Assembly: GCA_947497265.1 (NCBI GenBank)
Contig: CANMFP010000001.1
Location: 620,001-684,000, forward strand
Origin: an uncultured Isoptericola sp.
Lineage (GTDB): Bacteria; Actinomycetota; Actinomycetes; Actinomycetales; Cellulomonadaceae
Length of the DNA stretch: 64,000 nt
Reading direction: 5' to 3'
Below are positions 61,177 to 64,000 of this stretch, piece by piece. The notes under the pieces were generated by a model. That model searched no databases. It was not told where the DNA came from and worked only from the letters and a program-made list of their open reading frames with translations. A program made the translations under genes and the position numbers. How positions within the stretch are numbered: position 1 is the first letter of the stretch; each line of letters opens with the position of its first letter.

Positions 61177-62168
61177 GCACCTGCCTTGCTGCGGGTCCGC
61201 GCGCGCCCGCCGGACCGGTCCGGCTCACCGTCCGTGCCGCCGTCGGACCCTGCGGCGTCGCCGGTCACGTCCTCGCCGTAGTGGCGCATGAACAGCTCCT
61301 CCAGCGACGGCGGGGCCGCGGTGAAGCTGCGCACGTCCATGGCGGTCAGCGCGGCCAGGACGCCCCCGATCCGGGCGTCGTCGACGTCGAACGTGACGCG
61401 GTTCCCCTCGTCGGTGGGCACGGTGGCGACGTCGTGCACGCCGTCCAGGCCGGACAGCGCCGCGGGGTCGCCCGCCACGACGGTGGTGACGCTGGACCGT
61501 GTCAGGTGGCGCAGCTCGTCGAGCGTGCCGGACTCGACGGCCCGGCCCTGGCGGATGATCGTGACGGTGTCGCAGACCTTCTCCACCTCGGACAGGATGT
61601 GGCTCGACAGCAGCACGGAGGTGCCGCGCTCCTTGGCCTCGCGCACGTACTCCATGAAGACGGCTTCCATGAGCGGGTCGAGGCCGGAGGTCGGCTCGTC
61701 GAGGACGAGCAGGTCGACGTCGGACATGAACGCTGACACCAGGGCGACCTTCTGCCGGTTGCCCTTGGAGTAGGTGCGCGCCTTCTTGGTGGGGTCGAGC
61801 TCGAACCGCTCCAGCAGCTCGCTCTTGCGCCTCTTGTCGACCTTGCCGCGCAGGCGGGCGAGGTAGTCGATCGCCTCGCCGCCGGACAGGTTGGGCCACA
61901 GGCTGACGTCCCCGGGGACGTAGGCCAGACGGCGGTGCAGGGCGACGGCGTCGGACCAGGGGTCCCCGTCGAGCACGCGGACGTTGCCGGCGTCCTTGCG
62001 CAGCAGGCCCAGCAGGACACGGATGGCGGTGGACTTCCCGGCGCCGTTGGGGCCGAGGAAGCCGGCGACCTGCCCGTGGGCGACAGCGAGGTCGAGGCCG
62101 TCCAGGGCCTTGACCGCGCCGAAGGACTTGTCCAGGTCGTGGATCTCGATGGCTGGTGTGCTGTTCAT
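61173..62168 (-). CDS. ABC exporter ATP-binding protein
   Basis: 331 residues. Walker [21 protein letters not shown] (about 38-57), Q-loop region, signature in this subfamily modified to [19 protein letters not shown], Walker [14 protein letters not shown] and the switch His in [11 protein letters not shown]. The C-terminal 90 residues are a DrrA-like regulatory tail ([14 protein letters not shown]). Energises the downstream permease; overlaps 4 nt with both neighbours. Confidence 0.93.
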   Translation of the reverse strand: MNSTPAIEIHDLDKSFGAVKALDGLDLAVAHGQVAGFLGPNGAGKSTAIRVLLGLLRKDAGNVRVLDGDPWSDAVALHRRLAYVPGDVSLWPNLSGGEAIDYLARLRGKVDKRRKSELLERFELDPTKKARTYSKGNRQKVALVSAFMSDVDLLVLDEPTSGLDPLMEAVFMEYVREAKERGTSVLLSSHILSEVEKVCDTVTIIRQGRAVESGTLDELRHLTRSSVTTVVAGDPAALSGLDGVHDVATVPTDEGNRVTFDVDDARIGGVLAALTAMDVRSFTAAPPSLEELFMRHYGEDVTGDAAGSDGGTDGEPDRSGGRARTRSKAGA

Positions 62169-62914
62169 GGTTCCTCGCTGGTGGTCTCGGGTACGTGCTC
62201 GTGGTCGGCGTCGCTCTGCCCGGGCGAGGCGCCGGGCGGGTCCCCGACGTAGAGCAGGTAGTCGTCGAGCATGCGGCGGCTGGTGAGGAAGCCCTGGGTG
62301 AAGAGCTCGATCATGGGCAGGTACTGGTCGGCCATGAAGTTGCTCACGGCCGCCCGGAAGTCCTCGGGGTCCTCCGGCGGGTCGAGGGTGAGGGAGAGCA
62401 GCATCGTGCCGAGCGCGGACAGCACGAGGTAGCGCACGCGGGCGTCCTCGTCGACGCTGGGCTTGGCGATGCCGTCGGCCACGGCCTCGCGGGTGTAGAC
62501 CTGCGCGTCGTCGATCATGTGCTGCACGAAGGCTCGGGCGACCTCGCCGCCGGCCTGCAACGACCGGACGGAGTAGCCCAGCAGCGGGGCGTACTCGTCG
62601 ATCTCCGCCATCACCTGCAGCAACTGCCCGTTGGTGGCCTTGCCCATGTTCTGCCGCTTGGACCCCATGATCCAGCGGAGCACGAAGTCGTCGCAGGCGC
62701 GGTGCAGCGCGTCCTTGGAGCCGAAGTGGTGGATGACCAGCGCGGGGCTCACCCCGGCGTCGGCGGCGATGGTGCGCACGGAGGCTCCGAACCCGGACCG
62801 CGCGAAGCGCAGCACGGCCGCGTCCCGGATGCGGTCGCGCGCCGAGCCGTCGGACGGCGGCCGCCCGGTCGACGAGGTGCCCTCAGGCACCCCGGCAGCT
62901 TCGGCTGAACTCAT
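62165..62914 (-). CDS. TetR-family repressor of the ABC exporter operon
   Basis: 249 residues from the ATG at 62914; an upstream ATG would add 24 residues and remove the operator from the leader. [57 protein letters not shown] (about 24-77). The C-terminal ligand domain ends in an acidic tail. First gene of the tetR-ATPase-permease operon, with TGTTCA/TGAACA half-sites over its start, so autorepression relieved by the exported compound is likely. Confidence 0.9.
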   Translation of the reverse strand: MSSAEAAGVPEGTSSTGRPPSDGSARDRIRDAAVLRFARSGFGASVRTIAADAGVSPALVIHHFGSKDALHRACDDFVLRWIMGSKRQNMGKATNGQLLQVMAEIDEYAPLLGYSVRSLQAGGEVARAFVQHMIDDAQVYTREAVADGIAKPSVDEDARVRYLVLSALGTMLLSLTLDPPEDPEDFRAAVSNFMADQYLPMIELFTQGFLTSRRMLDDYLLYVGDPPGASPGQSDADHEHVPETTSEEP

Positions 62915-62939
62915 GTTCAACACACTAAACGCTTGTTCA
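62906..62939. promoter_or_regulatory. TetR operator region
   Basis: The start codon lies inside TGAACTCATGTTCA (62906-62919), a 5-bp inverted repeat around TCAT. A second TGTTCA follows at 62934-62939, 20 bp away, on the same face of the DNA. Such half-site spacing fits a TetR dimer pair. The overlap with the ATG argues either for very tight autorepression or a leaderless transcript. Confidence 0.6.
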
Positions 62940-62963
62940 GCCTGGCCGCAAGACTCTGCCGCG

Positions 62964-62997
62964 TTGACCGCTGCATCGAGATCCATCTATATTGATG
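62964..62997 (+). promoter_or_regulatory. Promoter and palindrome of the Acr3 gene
   Basis: TTGACC (62964-62969), 18-nt spacer and TATATT (62988-62993) make a near-consensus housekeeping promoter. The -10 is embedded in CATCTATATTGATG (62984-62997), a CATC/GATG palindrome like those used by ArsR-type repressors. Transcription would start about 25 nt before the ATG. It is the best sigma-A-type promoter in the window. Confidence 0.75.
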
Positions 62998-63026
62998 TTC
63001 GTCGAAACAGCCACGTCAGGAGCTCC

Positions 63027-64000
63027 ATGACCACTACCGTCCAGGCACCGGTCAGTGCCCGTCTGTCCAGCCTCGACCGCTGGCTCCCGCTGTGGATCGG
63101 CCTGGCGATGGTCGGTGGCCTGCTGCTCGGCCGCTTCGTCCCCGCCCTCGGGGACCTGCTCGGCGCGCTGGAGGTCGGCGGCATCTCGCTGCCCATCGCG
63201 ATGGGCCTGCTCGTGATGATGTACCCGGTGCTCGCCAAGGTCCGCTACGACAGGATGGCCGCCGTCACCGGGGACAAGCGGCTGCTGGTCAGCTCGCTGG
63301 TCCTGAACTGGGTCGTCGGGCCCGGGCTCATGTTCGCCCTGGCGTGGATCTTCCTGCCCGACCTGCCCGCCTACCGCACCGGACTCGTCGTCGTCGGGCT
63401 GGCGCGCTGCATCGCCATGGTGGTCATCTGGAACGACCTCGCCTGCGGCGACCGCGACGCCGCCGCGGTGCTCGTCGCGATCAACTCCGTGTTCCAGGTC
63501 GTCATGTTCTCGCTGCTCGGGTACTTCTACCTCACGGTGCTGCCCGGCTGGCTCGGCCTCGACACGGCCGGGCTCGACGTGTCGATCGGCCAGATCGCGC
63601 TCAACGTGCTCGTCTTCCTCGGCATCCCGCTCGCCGCCGGGTTCGCCTCCCGCGCGATCGGCGAGCGCACGCGGGGACGCGACTGGTACGAGGAGCGCTT
63701 CGTGCCGCGCATCGGCCCGTGGGCCCTGTACGGGCTGCTGTTCACGATCGTCCTGCTCTTCGCCCTGCAGGGTGAGCAGGTCTCCTCCCGCCCGGCCGAC
63801 GTCGCCCGGATCGCGTTGCCCCTGCTCGTCTACTTCGGCGTCATGTGGGGCATCGGCATAGTCACCGGCAAGGCCCTCGGGCTCGGCTACGCACGGACCA
63901 CCACGCTCGCCTTCACTGCCGCGGGCAACAACTTCGAGCTCGCCATCGCCGTCGCCGTCGCGACCTTCGGCGCCACCTCCGGCGAAGCCCTCGCCGGGGT
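63027..64000 (+). CDS. acr3: Arsenite efflux permease Acr3 (partial, runs off the right end)
   Basis: 324 residues are visible of a family usually near 350-370. N-terminal LDRWLPLWIGLAMVGGLLLGRFVPALG, then VGGISLPIAMGLLVMMYPVLAKVRYD and the conserved Cys in GLARCIAMVVIWNDLACGDRDAAAVLVAINSVFQV (about 126-160), all Acr3 hallmarks. Ten-helix secondary carrier that exports arsenite. GGAG precedes the ATG by 3 nt. No arsR or arsC gene is visible within the window; one may follow to the right. Confidence 0.93.
   Translation, partial: MTTTVQAPVSARLSSLDRWLPLWIGLAMVGGLLLGRFVPALGDLLGALEVGGISLPIAMGLLVMMYPVLAKVRYDRMAAVTGDKRLLVSSLVLNWVVGPGLMFALAWIFLPDLPAYRTGLVVVGLARCIAMVVIWNDLACGDRDAAAVLVAINSVFQVVMFSLLGYFYLTVLPGWLGLDTAGLDVSIGQIALNVLVFLGIPLAAGFASRAIGERTRGRDWYEERFVPRIGPWALYGLLFTIVLLFALQGEQVSSRPADVARIALPLLVYFGVMWGIGIVTGKALGLGYARTTTLAFTAAGNNFELAIAVAVATFGATSGEALAG

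Noticed and set aside
1-64000. tRNA, rRNA, riboswitch or insertion-sequence features
   Set aside because: I looked for cloverleaf-like segments, conserved riboswitch cores and transposase motifs in the gaps and found none that I could support.

Overview
The window is very GC-rich (roughly 70 to 74 %), densely coded, and full of 4-nt start/stop overlaps and GTG starts. Its families (SigE- and SigJ-type ECF factors, MocR and MmyB-type regulators, a deazaflavin-type nitroreductase, a DUF222/HNH protein, flotillin with NfeD, an E. coli-style type I-E CRISPR system with a GTGCTCCCCGCGCGAGCGGGG-type repeat) point to an actinobacterium. Micrococcales, such as the Cellulomonadaceae or Promicromonosporaceae, is my best guess from family content only. 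It looks chromosomal: I see no tRNA, rRNA, replication origin, transposase or integrase.

Left part (1-12.9 kb): the tip of a lipoprotein gene; a minus-strand 2-oxoacid dehydrogenase operon (E1 alpha, E1 beta, E2) preceded by a double palindrome; a PIN-domain toxin with an excisionase-type HTH antitoxin; two broken genes (ABC-F ATPase and CocE-type hydrolase) joined head to head at one breakpoint; an alanine-type aminotransferase; an FMN split-barrel protein divergent from a MocR regulator with a perfect operator between them; and a Fic protein.

Middle part (12.9-35.3 kb): a methyltransferase; a split transketolase divergent from soxR; a compact ECF41 sigma-factor module (FAD oxidoreductase, sigma factor, SDR/epimerase-like protein) with a textbook ECF41 promoter; pyruvate oxidase; lipoproteins; an aromatic/histidinol-phosphate aminotransferase; a glycosyltransferase; a lipase paired with a small helical protein; purB; a SigE-family sigma factor coupled to an unrecognised single-pass membrane protein; an MmyB-type regulator divergent from an SDR; an M23 peptidase with SH3 repeats; and an NhaC antiporter.

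CRISPR region (35.37-45.87 kb): a complete type I-E system on the minus strand in the order cas3-cse1-cse2-cas7-cas5-cas6-cas1-cas2-array. Every gene overlaps the next by 1 or 4 nt, so it should be read as one translationally coupled transcript. The array holds 19 identical 28-bp repeats plus one degenerate repeat at the leader-distal end and 19 spacers. Cas2 carries a C-terminal tail of about 60 residues that runs almost into the array.

Right part (46-64 kb): PadR regulator, phosphoglucomutase, acetyltransferase, lipoprotein, ferritin-like/VIT1 fusion transporter, an RNase H-fold protein lacking most catalytic acids, a strong bidirectional terminator, flotillin/NfeD, histidine phosphatase plus PH-domain membrane protein, isopentenyl diphosphate isomerase, DUF222/HNH protein, a MOSC protein coupled to an amino-acid permease, a TetR-ABC exporter operon, and the start of an Acr3 arsenite permease with a clear promoter. 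The most unusual items are the head-to-head gene breakpoint near 6.52 kb, the ECF41 module with its promoter, the Cas2 extension into the leader, the degenerate RNase H, and several well-formed but unassigned operators.
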